This document shows, piece after piece, positions 35,334 through 45,519 of a DNA stretch of 47,872 bases (positions are counted from its first letter, which is position 1; the number at the start of each line of letters is the position of its first letter). Below the pieces are notes generated by a model that did not search any database, had not been told where the DNA came from, and saw only the letters and a program-made list of their open reading frames with translations. The stretch is taken from NCBI GenBank assembly GCA_947305735.1, contig CAMZEO010000006.1:1-47872 (forward strand), written 5' to 3'. The stretch is from an uncultured Planctomycetales bacterium. GTDB lineage: Bacteria; Planctomycetota; Planctomycetia; Pirellulales; Thermoguttaceae. Both the position numbers and the translations under genes were made by a program.

Positions 35334-38066
35334 ATGATCGAAGCGCTCTCAATCTCACCCGATTCGCTGGCGCGCGAACTTGGCTTGCCGCTCGAACAAG
35401 TCGAAGGAACGCTCGCTCTCCTAACCGAAGGTTATCCGGTTCCGTTTATCGCGCGGTTTCGTAAAGATCAAACGCGCAATCTTAGCGAAGAAAACGTCGC
35501 AAGAGTCGCCGTCGCTTATCAAAAGCTCCGTCAATTGTCCGATCGAAAGCTCTCTTTTTTGAAGACGATCGACGCGCAAGGGAAACTTACTCCCGAGCTT
35601 GAGGGTAAAATTCGCGAGGCGGCCGATTCTCGGCTTCTGGAAGACCTTTATCTCCCGTACAAATCCAAACGCGACGCCCTCGCGCAGGCGGCGCGCGACA
35701 AAGGGCTCGAACCGCTCGCGCTGGCCATTCTGAACGCGGAAGACGAAACGGCGAGTCTTTCCGAACTCGCGAACCCTTACGCGGACGCGGAAAAAGGCGT
35801 CGCCGACGCCGACGCCGCGCTGAAAGGCGCCGCCGATATTATCGCCGAACATTTTGCGGAAACGTTCGAACTTCGTCGCGCCGTCCGCGACGAGATCAAT
35901 CGCAACGGCAAACTAGTCGTTCAAAAGGCGGAAAAAGAGTCCGTCGAGCCCGACGCGGCGGCCGAAGCGGCGCCGTCGGTCGAAGCCGCCCCGACGCCCG
36001 AACCGGTCGTTTCCGAGCTGCCAGCGGAAGGTTCCGACGCTCCGTCTGTCTCCGCGGAACCGGAGAATCCCGAACAAACTCCCGAACAAAAAGTTAAAAC
36101 GGTCGAAAAGAAGAAGAAAAAGTCCTTGAAAGAAAGACGTCAAGAACAGCTTGCCAAACAATTCGCCAGTCTGTTCGGCGCGTCGTTTCCCATTCGCAAT
36201 TGCCCCGCTCACCGAGCGCTGGCGATTAATCGCGGCGAAGGTTGCAAGATTCTCGCCGTAACGCTGGACTTCGACGTCGACGCGCTCAAAAGGACCGCGC
36301 GCGAACTTCTCGTCGACAAAACGCGACCTTACGCGGAGTTTTTGGGCGCCTGCGTCGACGACGCGCTGACGCGTCTGGCGACGCCGGCCATTAAAAGCGA
36401 CGCCAGGCATGATTTGACCGAACGCGCCGAAGAAGAAGCGACGTTCGTTTGCGGTCGCAATCTTCGCAATCTTCTTTTGCAACGCCCCGTTGAAGGACGA
36501 AGGATTTTGGCGATCAATCCGGATCTTAGAGACGGTTGCAAACTTGTCGCGCTCGACGAAACGGGCGCGCCGCTAGGTTACGAGGTCGTCTTCTTGCAGG
36601 GTTCCGACGAGCGGATCGAGTTTGCGACGTCAAAAATGATCGAGATGATCGACAATTATCAACTCAGCGTCGTTGCGATCGGTTCGGGCATGGGGTCTCG
36701 GGAGGCGGAAGTCTTTGTCGCCGGATTGATCGAAAAGAATTACGCGGACAAAGACGTCGCGTATATCGTCGTCAACGAAGCTGGCGCGACCGCCTATTCG
36801 ACAAGTCAGGTCGCCAAGGACGAGTTGCCGGATTACGACGCGGGCGCGCGCGCCGCCGTTTCCATCGGGCGGCGCGTTCAAAACCCGTTGAACGAACTTG
36901 TGAAAATCGATCCCGAAAAACTGGGCGTCGGAATGTATCAACACGACGTTCGTCCAAGAGTTCTCAAAGACGCGTTGGAAACGGTTTTAACCGCCTGCGT
37001 CAGCAAGGCGGGGGTCGATCTTAACGCGGCGTCTCCGGCGGCGCTGCGATACGTGGCGGGATTAAATCAGCTAACCGCGAAACGCGTCTACGAACGTCGC
37101 GTCGAAAAAGGTCCGTACCAGAATATTGAACAGCTCAAAGAAATCCCGGGAATCAACGGCGCGTCGTTCGCGCATTGCGCGGGCTTCCTCAGAATCGCCG
37201 ACGGTTCCAACCCCCTCGACGCGACTTGGATTCATCCGGAGAATTACGAACTCGCGACTAAAATTCTTGAAAAGCTGGGCTTGAGTCCCGACGATTTGCG
37301 CGATCCCGCGAAGCGCGACGAAGTCGCCTCGAAAGTCGGCGCCGCCGACGCAAACGCGCTTGCCGAGGAATTTGCAGCGGGACCGCTCGCGGTCGCGGAT
37401 ATTCTTGAACAATTCTCGAAGCCGGGATCTGATCCGCGCGAAGCGCTTCATGGTCCAATTTTCAAAAAAGGCTCGATGAAGCTCGAAGATCTCAAGCCGG
37501 GTATGGAAATTGTCGGATCCATTGTAAACGTCGTTGATTTCGGCGTTTTTGTCGACGTCGGCGTCCACGAACTCGGCTTGGTTCACATAAGTCGACTGGG
37601 CGCGCCTCATGTTCGCGACGCGAGTCGGCTCTTTTTCGTGGGCGACGTGATGCGCGTGCGCGTTCTTGAAGTCGACGAAGCGCGTCGACGGATTTCGTTG
37701 GCCGCCGTCGAGCGCGGTCCGAAGGAACGTCGTTTTGAAGGCGGAAGACGACCGCGACGCGAAAACGAAGACGGCGCGGCGCGGCGCGAACGACGTCCGC
37801 GCCGCGACGACGATGACGCGGCAGAGCGCCGTCGCGAACGCCCTCGACGCGACGGAGGAAACCGAGACGATCGAGCGCCGCGATCGATGTCTTTTGGACC
37901 GAAGGAAAAAGAAATCACCCCGATTTCCGAAGAGATGAAGTCTGGAAAAGAACCGATGCGCAGTTTCAGCGACCTCGCGCAACTTTTCGGACGCATTCAG
38001 GCGAGCGAGGGGGACAAGAAAAAGAGCGGCGAAGGTAAGAAAAAGAACGGCGAGGAAAAGAGATAA
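35334..38066 (+). CDS. tex: Tex-like S1 RNA-binding transcription accessory protein
   Basis: GYPVPFIARFRKDQTRNL, ERRVEKGPYQNIEQLKEIPGINGASFAHCAGFLRI (HhH), and S1 domain LKPGMEIVGSIVNVVDFGVFVDVGVHELGLVHISRL. Start at ATG 35334. Confidence 0.93.
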   Translation: MIEALSISPDSLARELGLPLEQVEGTLALLTEGYPVPFIARFRKDQTRNLSEENVARVAVAYQKLRQLSDRKLSFLKTIDAQGKLTPELEGKIREAADSRLLEDLYLPYKSKRDALAQAARDKGLEPLALAILNAEDETASLSELANPYADAEKGVADADAALKGAADIIAEHFAETFELRRAVRDEINRNGKLVVQKAEKESVEPDAAAEAAPSVEAAPTPEPVVSELPAEGSDAPSVSAEPENPEQTPEQKVKTVEKKKKKSLKERRQEQLAKQFASLFGASFPIRNCPAHRALAINRGEGCKILAVTLDFDVDALKRTARELLVDKTRPYAEFLGACVDDALTRLATPAIKSDARHDLTERAEEEATFVCGRNLRNLLLQRPVEGRRILAINPDLRDGCKLVALDETGAPLGYEVVFLQGSDERIEFATSKMIEMIDNYQLSVVAIGSGMGSREAEVFVAGLIEKNYADKDVAYIVVNEAGATAYSTSQVAKDELPDYDAGARAAVSIGRRVQNPLNELVKIDPEKLGVGMYQHDVRPRVLKDALETVLTACVSKAGVDLNAASPAALRYVAGLNQLTAKRVYERRVEKGPYQNIEQLKEIPGINGASFAHCAGFLRIADGSNPLDATWIHPENYELATKILEKLGLSPDDLRDPAKRDEVASKVGAADANALAEEFAAGPLAVADILEQFSKPGSDPREALHGPIFKKGSMKLEDLKPGMEIVGSIVNVVDFGVFVDVGVHELGLVHISRLGAPHVRDASRLFFVGDVMRVRVLEVDEARRRISLAAVERGPKERRFEGGRRPRRENEDGAARRERRPRRDDDDAAERRRERPRRDGGNRDDRAPRSMSFGPKEKEITPISEEMKSGKEPMRSFSDLAQLFGRIQASEGDKKKSGEGKKKNGEEKR

Positions 38067-38205
38067 CCTTTTTCAAAATCCCGAACGTTCTTTTCAGACG
38101 CGTTTTTTTGCGCGGCGCGGCGTAGTTCGCGCCAATCGACGCGTCGTTTCGGAACCGATTAATCCGTCGTCGTATTTGCGATAGTTTTCGCGTTGAGAGT
38201 TGTTC

Positions 38206-39285
38206 GTGAAAGTTGCTCAGATCAGGGGAATCGCCGCCTACTTGCCGGAGGGACGATTAGACAACAAAGAGCTTGCGCGCGTCTTTTCCAACTGGACGGA
38301 GGAAAAGATCAAGCGCAAGATCGGAATAGTCGAGCGTCCTATCGCCGCCGAGGGAGAAACGGCCGTCGATCTTGGAGTCGCGGCGTGCGAGCGTCTGTTG
38401 AGCGTCGGCATAGTCGAACGCGACGAGATTGATTTCGTCGTCTTATGCACGCAGTCGCCCGATTATTTTCTCCCGACGTCCGCATGCTTAATTCAACGTC
38501 GGTTGGGACTCAAAACCAATTGCGGAGCTTTCGACATTAACCTTGGTTGCAGCGGATACGTTTACGGACTTGGCGTCTGCAAAGGATTGATCGAGTCGGG
38601 TCTCGCGCGGAAAGTTCTCTTTGTCACGGCGGAAACCTACTCGAAATATATCAACGAAAAAGACCGCGCGACGCGGCCTCTTTTCGGGGACGGCGCGACC
38701 GCCACGTTGCTCGAGGTCGCGGAACTGGACGTCGTTTCGAGCGACGTTCTGAGCGGAGCCTCGGCGATCGGCCCGTTTGAATACGGGACGGACGGATCCG
38801 GAGCCAACATGTTGATCGTCGAGGCGGGCGCGAGTCGAACGCCTTCGACTCCGGAAACGTCCGTCGCCTACGCCGATTCTCAGGCGGGTTATCGTTCTCG
38901 CGACCAGCTTTTCATGAACGGAGCGGGCATTTTTACCTTTTCGATCAACGTCGTTCCTCCGCTCGTTCGGCGTTGCGAAAAAATCGCTTCCGACGCCGAC
39001 GTCACGATCGACGCGTACGTCTTTCACCAGGCCAATCGGTTCATGCTTGATCGGCTTCGCGAGGAATGCGGCGATCTTGACGAAAGCAAGTACTTTAACA
39101 ATATCCTGACGCGCGGGAACACCGTTTCAAGCAGTATCCCGATCGCGGTGATCGACGCCGTTCGAGACGGCATGATTAAGCCGCGTTCATGCGCGTTGCT
39201 CGTCGGATTTGGCGTGGGATTGTCGTGGGGCGCGGGGTTCGTCCGCTTTCCGGATAATTTCCAAGTCGTTCCTCTGGAAGATTAA
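38206..39285 (+). CDS. 3-oxoacyl-ACP synthase III (FabH/OleA-like thiolase-fold) protein
   Basis: INLGCSGYVYGLGVCKGLIESG (Cys), YVFHQANRFMLDRL (His), and NTVSSSIPIAV (Asn) give the KASIII triad. GTG start at 38206 preferred over TTG at 38200. Confidence 0.88.
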   Translation: MKVAQIRGIAAYLPEGRLDNKELARVFSNWTEEKIKRKIGIVERPIAAEGETAVDLGVAACERLLSVGIVERDEIDFVVLCTQSPDYFLPTSACLIQRRLGLKTNCGAFDINLGCSGYVYGLGVCKGLIESGLARKVLFVTAETYSKYINEKDRATRPLFGDGATATLLEVAELDVVSSDVLSGASAIGPFEYGTDGSGANMLIVEAGASRTPSTPETSVAYADSQAGYRSRDQLFMNGAGIFTFSINVVPPLVRRCEKIASDADVTIDAYVFHQANRFMLDRLREECGDLDESKYFNNILTRGNTVSSSIPIAVIDAVRDGMIKPRSCALLVGFGVGLSWGAGFVRFPDNFQVVPLED

Positions 39286-39366
39286 AACGTCGGCGTCGCG
39301 AAAGCGGCGCTCGCGGACAGGCATTAACCGACATAACGATAAGATTTAAGTTCGAGCGGCAATAAG

Positions 39367-40764
39367 ATGACCGAAGATAGGGGCAAGCCCGCCAAAGCGT
39401 GGAGCGGCGTATTCACCGAAGCGACCGATTCTCGTATGGAGCGATTCAGCGAGAGCGTCAGCTTCGACAAGAGAATGTACGAACAGGATATTCGCGGCTC
39501 GATAGGGCACGCGCGCATGCTCGCCGACGTCGGTCTGCTTCAGCGCGAAGAGTTTGAATCGATCGAACGCGAATTGAACGCGATCAAGGATCGGATCGAA
39601 CAAGGCGATTTCGAGTTTTCGTTCGCGCTTGAAGATATTCATATGCACGTCGAAAAAGCGCTGATCGACAAACTTGGGGACGTCGGACGAAAATTGCATA
39701 CGGCTAGAAGCCGAAACGATCAAGTCTCGACCGATTTTCGACTTTGGATTCGCGACGCGATCGACAACCTCGACGTTCTGCTCGCCGAATTGCAAAAGGC
39801 GTTTGTCGGACGTTGCGACGGAGATTTCGACGTCGTCATTCCCGCCTACACGCACACGCAACGCGCGCAACCCGTTCTCGCGCCCCACGTCTGGCTCGCC
39901 TACGTCGAGAAACTCCAACGCGATCGCGAACGGCTCGCCGACTGCCGCAAACGCGTCAACGCGCTCAGTCTCGGTTCCGCCGCGTGCGCGGGAACGAGCT
40001 TGCCGATCGATCGAACAAAAACGGCGGAGTACCTTGGGTTCGAATCGATCGTCGCGAATAGCGTCGACGCGTCGAGCGACCGCGATTTCGCGACCGAATT
40101 CGCTTACGACATGACGCAAATCGCGATCCACCTGAGCGGCTGGGCGGAAGACTGGATTTGGCAGTCGACCGTCGAATTCGGATTCCTTAAGCTTCCGCAA
40201 TCGTTCTGCACCGGCTCGTCGATCATGCCGCAGAAAGTCAATCCGGACGTGCTGGAACTCATTCGCGGCAAAACGGCGCGCGTCGCGGGTAATTTGCAAT
40301 CGTTGCTCATGCTGACCAAGGGAATACCGCTCGCTTACAACCGCGATTTACAGGAAGACAAGGAGCCCGTCTTTGATTCCTACGACGCGGTTTCCGCGTC
40401 GTTGGCGCTGGCCGCGCCGATCGCCGCGCAAACGGTTCTTAATCGCGAAACAATCGCCGAACGGCTCGACAAAGGGTATCTCGACGCGACAAGTTTGATG
40501 GAATACCTCATCCGCAAGGGCGTTCCGCAACGATCGGCGCACGGAATCGTCGGTCGGCTCGTTCGTCGCGGGATTGAGTCCGGAAAAGCGTTGTCGGAAT
40601 TTCCGCTCGAAACATTCCGCGAAGCGTCCGAATTTGTCGACGAGAACGTCTACGACTATCTCGGCGCGGTCAACGCGGTCAAAGCAATGAAGAGCTACGG
40701 CTCGACCGCGCCGGATCAGGTGCGGTTCCAGATCGACGCGTGGAAGAAACGCCTCGGCTTGTGA
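39367..40764 (+). CDS. argH: Argininosuccinate lyase
   Basis: [61 protein letters not shown], and [20 protein letters not shown]. Confidence 0.97.
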   Translation: MTEDRGKPAKAWSGVFTEATDSRMERFSESVSFDKRMYEQDIRGSIGHARMLADVGLLQREEFESIERELNAIKDRIEQGDFEFSFALEDIHMHVEKALIDKLGDVGRKLHTARSRNDQVSTDFRLWIRDAIDNLDVLLAELQKAFVGRCDGDFDVVIPAYTHTQRAQPVLAPHVWLAYVEKLQRDRERLADCRKRVNALSLGSAACAGTSLPIDRTKTAEYLGFESIVANSVDASSDRDFATEFAYDMTQIAIHLSGWAEDWIWQSTVEFGFLKLPQSFCTGSSIMPQKVNPDVLELIRGKTARVAGNLQSLLMLTKGIPLAYNRDLQEDKEPVFDSYDAVSASLALAAPIAAQTVLNRETIAERLDKGYLDATSLMEYLIRKGVPQRSAHGIVGRLVRRGIESGKALSEFPLETFREASEFVDENVYDYLGAVNAVKAMKSYGSTAPDQVRFQIDAWKKRLGL

Positions 40765-40801
40765 TGATTCTTAATGTCGTTTTTAGTCAAACGGAACGCT
40801 T

Positions 40802-41929
40802 ATGTCCTTGAACAAACCCGACGAGACCGGCGAGCTTTTCGACCAAGACGAACTTGAATCGCTCGACGAGCTGGAGTCTTTCGACGCCGTCGGCCAATGG
40901 TCGCCCCCCGCCGAAAAACCCGGCGAGGTTGCCAAACGCGTCGTTTCGGACGCGGAATCGGGCTGGCGACTCGATTTGTTCCTGGTCTCGAAGTTTCCGC
41001 AATACAGCCGCGTCTTGATTCGCAAAGCGATTCAGGCGGAAGACGGCGTCGACGTCGACGGCGTTCACGGCAAGCCGTCGTTTCGTCTCAAGCCCGGTTC
41101 CATCGTTTCGTTTCGACTCGTCGAACCCCCGAGGGAATCTCCGATTCCCGAAGACATACCTCTCGACGTTCTCTACGAGGACGACGATTTGGCGGTCGTC
41201 AACAAGCCCGCCGACATGGTCGTTCATCCGTCGCGCGGACACTGGTCGGGCACGCTTGTCGGCGCTCTGGCGCATCGTTTCGCGGGTCAATTGAGTTCGA
41301 ACCGCGGTCCCGCGCGACCGGGCATAGTTCATCGACTCGATCGCGACACCAGCGGCGTTATTATCGTCGCGAAAAACGACGTCGCGCACGCGAATCTTGC
41401 CGCGCTCTTTGAAGAAAAACGCGTTCGGAAAGAATACCTGGCGATAACGCTCGGAGGTTTCAATTCGGATCGCGAAATTGTCGACCAGCCGATCGGTCTT
41501 CATCCAAAGTTTCGGACGCGCATGGCAATCGCGCCGGACGATCCCGACGCCAAGCCGGCGCAAACCTATTTTGAAATCGTCGAACGCTATCGCGGGTTCT
41601 CGCTGGTTCGCTGTCTGCCGAAGACTGGTCGAACGCACCAAATTCGCGTTCACCTGGGATATCTTGGCTGTCCGATTCTTTGCGACAAACTGTACGGCGG
41701 ACGTTCCGAAATTTCGCGCGACGAAATTGTCGGAACGATCGATCGTTCTCCCAAACGCAAAGGAGACGACGCGCCTAAACCGACGCCAATACTCGCGCGT
41801 CAGGCGTTGCACGCGCGGAAAATCACGTTTGAACATCCTTCGACGCGAGAGGTCATGACGATCGAAGCCCCGGTTCCCAAAGATATGCAAGACGTTGTCG
41901 ACGCGTTGCGCGAATTCCGCTCGCTATAA
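40802..41929 (+). CDS. RluA/RluD-family 23S rRNA pseudouridine synthase
   Basis: N-terminal S4-like region, then IVHRLDRDTSGVIIVAKND (catalytic HRLDRDTSG) and PKTGRTHQIRVHLGYLGCPILCDKLYGG. Confidence 0.94.
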   Translation: MSLNKPDETGELFDQDELESLDELESFDAVGQWSPPAEKPGEVAKRVVSDAESGWRLDLFLVSKFPQYSRVLIRKAIQAEDGVDVDGVHGKPSFRLKPGSIVSFRLVEPPRESPIPEDIPLDVLYEDDDLAVVNKPADMVVHPSRGHWSGTLVGALAHRFAGQLSSNRGPARPGIVHRLDRDTSGVIIVAKNDVAHANLAALFEEKRVRKEYLAITLGGFNSDREIVDQPIGLHPKFRTRMAIAPDDPDAKPAQTYFEIVERYRGFSLVRCLPKTGRTHQIRVHLGYLGCPILCDKLYGGRSEISRDEIVGTIDRSPKRKGDDAPKPTPILARQALHARKITFEHPSTREVMTIEAPVPKDMQDVVDALREFRSL

Positions 41930-41980
41930 ACGCGCGACCGTCGAAACGCTCGGTTTTATCCAATTCAACAGGAAAGATCA

Positions 41981-42886
41981 ATGTCCGATTCCGATCCGAA
42001 GCAAGGGTGGAAAACCCTATATCCCTTTGAATCGCGCTACTTGACGATTGGAGGATTTAAGTATCACTACATTGACGAAGGTCCGACCGATCCCGACGGA
42101 ATCGAGCGTCCCGCGTTGATTTGCGTTCACGGCAATCCGACATGGTCGTTTTTCTTCCGTTCGGTCGCGAACGCGTTTCGGGAAAAATACCGCGTGATCG
42201 CCGTCGATCACATCGGTTGCGGTCTCTCCGAAAAACCGAGCGTCAAAAAGTATCCGTATACGATCGCGCGACGCGCCGACGACTTAATCGAGCTTATCGA
42301 AAAACTGGAACTAAAAAATTGCGCGTTGGTCGCGCACGATTGGGGCGGCGCGATCGGAATGCGCGCGGCGACGCTGATTCCCGACGTTTTTTCGAAGATC
42401 GTCTTGATGAACACCGCCGCGTTTTTGCACGAGCGTTGTCCGCGGCGCATTCGGACGTTCCACATTCCGGTTCTCAATAAAATCCTCGCGCAGGGATTAA
42501 ACGTCTTCCCATTGGCGGCTTTGTCGATGGCGTCCGCGAAAGGACTTTCTCCTGAAGTAAAGGCTGGACTTATCGCGCCTTACGATTCATGGTCGAATCG
42601 AGTCGCCGTGCTCGAATTTGTCAAAGATATTCCGATTTCTCCGAAACACCGCAGTTACAAAACGTTCGTCGAGATGATGGAACGTCTTCCCCTCTTCAAA
42701 GACAAACCGGTCGCGCTCATTTGGGGCGTTCAAGACTGGTGTTTTCCTCCGGACGTGTTCATGGAAGAATTTTTGAAGTATTATCCGAACGCCTTCGCGC
42801 GCAAAATTGAAGATTCCGGACATTACCTTCTCGAGGATTCGCCCGACGAGGCGCTCGCCGCGTTGCGTGAATTTCTGGAACGATAA
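41981..42886 (+). CDS. Alpha/beta hydrolase, haloalkane dehalogenase/OleB-like
   Basis: VHGNPTWSFFFRSVANAF, VAHDWGGAIGMRAA (Asp nucleophile), WGVQDWCFPP, DSGHYLLEDSPDEAL. Confidence 0.82.
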   Translation: MSDSDPKQGWKTLYPFESRYLTIGGFKYHYIDEGPTDPDGIERPALICVHGNPTWSFFFRSVANAFREKYRVIAVDHIGCGLSEKPSVKKYPYTIARRADDLIELIEKLELKNCALVAHDWGGAIGMRAATLIPDVFSKIVLMNTAAFLHERCPRRIRTFHIPVLNKILAQGLNVFPLAALSMASAKGLSPEVKAGLIAPYDSWSNRVAVLEFVKDIPISPKHRSYKTFVEMMERLPLFKDKPVALIWGVQDWCFPPDVFMEEFLKYYPNAFARKIEDSGHYLLEDSPDEALAALREFLER

Positions 42887-42925
42887 TTATTACAGCGGCG
42901 CTCGAAACGAGCGCGGGAGTCGCGT

Positions 42926-43993
42926 ATGACGACCGAACAACAACCGAATAAAATAACGTCTCAGGATCGCCGCCAGAATTTCGGCGCGTTGCTTCAGGAA
43001 TTCGGTCAGACGCGTCTGGCGTTGGAAAACGAATTGGCGAAAGTCGTCGTCGGACAAAAGGAAGCGATCCGTCAGATTTTCGCGGCGATTTTCACGCGCG
43101 GTCATTGTCTCCTGGAAGGCGTTCCAGGTCTTGCGAAAACGCTGACCGTTTCGACGATCGCGAAGATTCTCGGAGTCGAATATCGGCGGATTCAATTCAC
43201 GCCCGACCTAACCCCGTCCGACATTACCGGCACGACCGTCCTTGAAGAAGACGCGACAAGAAAACGTTCGTTCCGATTTGTCGAGGGACCCGTTTTCACA
43301 AATATTCTTCTCGCCGACGAAGTCAATCGGACGCCGCCGAAAACGCAGTCGGCTCTGTTGCAGGCGATGCAGGAGCGCGAAGTCACGGTCGGCAACGAAA
43401 CCTACCGATTGCCCGACCCGTTTTTGGTCGTCGCGACGCAAAACCCCATCGATCAAGAAGGCACGTATCCTCTTCCGGAAGCGCAACTTGACCGATTCAT
43501 GTTCAATGTAAAAATCAATTATCCGACGCGCGAAGAGGAAGAAAAGATTCTCGCCGCGGCGACGCGCGGCGAACCGACGGAACCGGCGAAGTTACTTAAC
43601 CCCAAAATACTGCTAGGGATGCAGAAACTTGTGTCGTCCATCGCCGTAAGTCCTTACGTCATCCAATACGCGACGGCTCTCGTTCGAGCGACGCGTCCCT
43701 CGGACGAGAGCGCTCCTGAATTTGTTCGCGATCTGGTCGACTGGGGCGCCGGTCCTCGCGCGGGTCAGTACTTGATCAACGGGGGAAAGGCGTTCGCCGC
43801 CATGGACGGACGGTTCACAGTCTCCATCGAAGACGTCAAAGCCGCCGCCGTTCCCGTATTAAGAAAACGCGTCGGAGCTAATTTCCAGGCGCAAGCGGAA
43901 GGCATGACGACCGACAAGATCGTTTTGAAATTGCTCGAAACGGTTAAAACGCCGACTATTGAGAAGTACGAACCTCGCGCGCGTCGCGGATAA
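42926..43993 (+). CDS. MoxR-family AAA+ ATPase
   Basis: LLEGVPGLAKTLTVSTIA, RIQFTPDLTPSDITGT, LLADEVNRTPPKTQSALLQAMQEREVTVG, VVATQNPIDQEGTYPLPEAQLDRFMF. Confidence 0.95.
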   Translation: MTTEQQPNKITSQDRRQNFGALLQEFGQTRLALENELAKVVVGQKEAIRQIFAAIFTRGHCLLEGVPGLAKTLTVSTIAKILGVEYRRIQFTPDLTPSDITGTTVLEEDATRKRSFRFVEGPVFTNILLADEVNRTPPKTQSALLQAMQEREVTVGNETYRLPDPFLVVATQNPIDQEGTYPLPEAQLDRFMFNVKINYPTREEEEKILAAATRGEPTEPAKLLNPKILLGMQKLVSSIAVSPYVIQYATALVRATRPSDESAPEFVRDLVDWGAGPRAGQYLINGGKAFAAMDGRFTVSIEDVKAAAVPVLRKRVGANFQAQAEGMTTDKIVLKLLETVKTPTIEKYEPRARRG

Positions 43994-44074
43994 TCGTCAA
44001 AAGAAGTCGCCTTGGCGGACGATCCGAGAAAATTGGTCGGACGAAACGACGACGGCGAGCCGAAACAGTCGCAA

Positions 44075-44110
44075 GCGTTCTCTTAAGCGACGCGAGAGAA
44101 CGCCCTTTTC
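44075..44110 (+). terminator. Probable terminator after moxR
   Basis: GCGTTCTC...GAGAACGC followed by CCTTTTC. Confidence 0.65.
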
Positions 44111-44326
44111 TATTTAGAACAGCTTTATTTTGTTTGTTTTTTATGAAATAACTCTTGATTTTAGTCTTAGATCTTTTATATTCTGCCTGTCAACGTTCGT
44201 TCCATACGATTTTGGAATCAACGATTTTTTGAAATGGAAACCCGAGACGAGTTTCTTGTCGATTCGGTTTAACGATTTGATTTGACTTTTGGCGACGTCG
44301 CGTCCCTCTTGAAGCTGGAGCTGAAA

Positions 44327-45298
44327 ATGCTGGTGTTTTACAACGGTAAAAAGTATAATTTTACGGCGCGGGAAATCATTGAACTCGTCAAGAACGGACG
44401 TTTTTCGCCAGACACGGAAGTTGAATACAAGGGGACGATTCACCGACTAAGGGAGTTTAAAGAAATCAAAAAATACTTCAAAAACGTCGATGAATCTCAA
44501 GTCGAGCCCGAGCATGACGACGGCGGCGCGACGGTAAACGAGACGTCCAAAGTCGCGCCAAGGGACGAAATTACGCCGCCCCCGCCGACCGAAAACGACG
44601 GCGCGCGAGACGTCGACGTTTTTCTTAACGTCGAAAAAGCCAAACGAAAAAAGATCGTTGTCGTCGTCGCGTCGTGTTTGGGCGTCGTCGCGCTCCTGAC
44701 CGGGATATTGGCGCTAATTTTGACTACGGGCGACAAGTCCTCTCGGCGTCCGAATTTAACGGCTAAATCCGACGTCGCCAACGGTACGAACGACGCGAAT
44801 AAAAAATCAAAACCTAAAATCAGTAAAAAAGCTTCGCTCTTCGAATTAAAAGATTCCGATGATTTTGCGGAAATCGTTAAAACAAGAGACGTCAAAGAGT
44901 TATCTGCGGCAGCGCATGATTTCATGTTGCTCGGAAGCATAACGTTAGATTCGTGTTGCGATTTAACATACGATACCTGGAACGACGCCATTGACAAAAG
45001 TCTCGATTTTAATCTCGCGCTTCGTTTACTCAATTTTGACGAAGATTTCCGTGAAAAAATCTCGGAAAGCAAAAAGAATCAGGAACGAGTCGCCGCCATT
45101 ATGAAAGCGCTCAAAGACAAACCTAGAAAAGATCAAAAACTATACGAATTACTTTTAGAACAGTATCAGGTATTCATAAAATACACGAGGCTCGCCACCG
45201 ACCCTTCCGGTTCGTTGCTCGAGTATGGAAGAAACTGCGTCCAAACGCGATCCGAATTTTCGGACAACGAACAAATGTTGAAGCTGTATCTGGAGTGA
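44327..45298 (+). CDS. GYF_2-like domain membrane protein of unknown function
   Basis: N-terminal MLVFYNGKKYNFTAREIIELVKNGRFSPDTEVEYKGTIHRLREFKEI resembles GYF_2; TM IVVVVASCLGVVALLTGILALIL; helical C-terminus. Confidence 0.6.
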   Translation: MLVFYNGKKYNFTAREIIELVKNGRFSPDTEVEYKGTIHRLREFKEIKKYFKNVDESQVEPEHDDGGATVNETSKVAPRDEITPPPPTENDGARDVDVFLNVEKAKRKKIVVVVASCLGVVALLTGILALILTTGDKSSRRPNLTAKSDVANGTNDANKKSKPKISKKASLFELKDSDDFAEIVKTRDVKELSAAAHDFMLLGSITLDSCCDLTYDTWNDAIDKSLDFNLALRLLNFDEDFREKISESKKNQERVAAIMKALKDKPRKDQKLYELLLEQYQVFIKYTRLATDPSGSLLEYGRNCVQTRSEFSDNEQMLKLYLE

Positions 45299-45449
45299 CG
45301 AACGTTTGAAGAACAGCCCGCAAATCTGAAGAAAACGCGTATTCCCGACGCCCGCGAACTACCGATCGCCCGCGTTCGTCGTCAAAGCAAAATCGGTTTT
45401 TATGAGAAAACGCGTTTCTCGTCGAGTTAAGAAAAAACCGCTATGGATC

Positions 45450-45491
45450 GCGTCAAGTCTCGCAAGATCCCGCGAGACTTGACGCGCGTTT
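45450..45491. terminator. Convergent (bidirectional) terminator
   Basis: Perfect 14-bp stem GCGTCAAGTCTCGC-AAGATCCC-GCGAGACTTGACGC, followed by GCGTTTT, between converging genes. Confidence 0.8.
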
Positions 45492-45519
45492 TCGGCGACT
45501 CCACCGCGCGGATCCGAGG

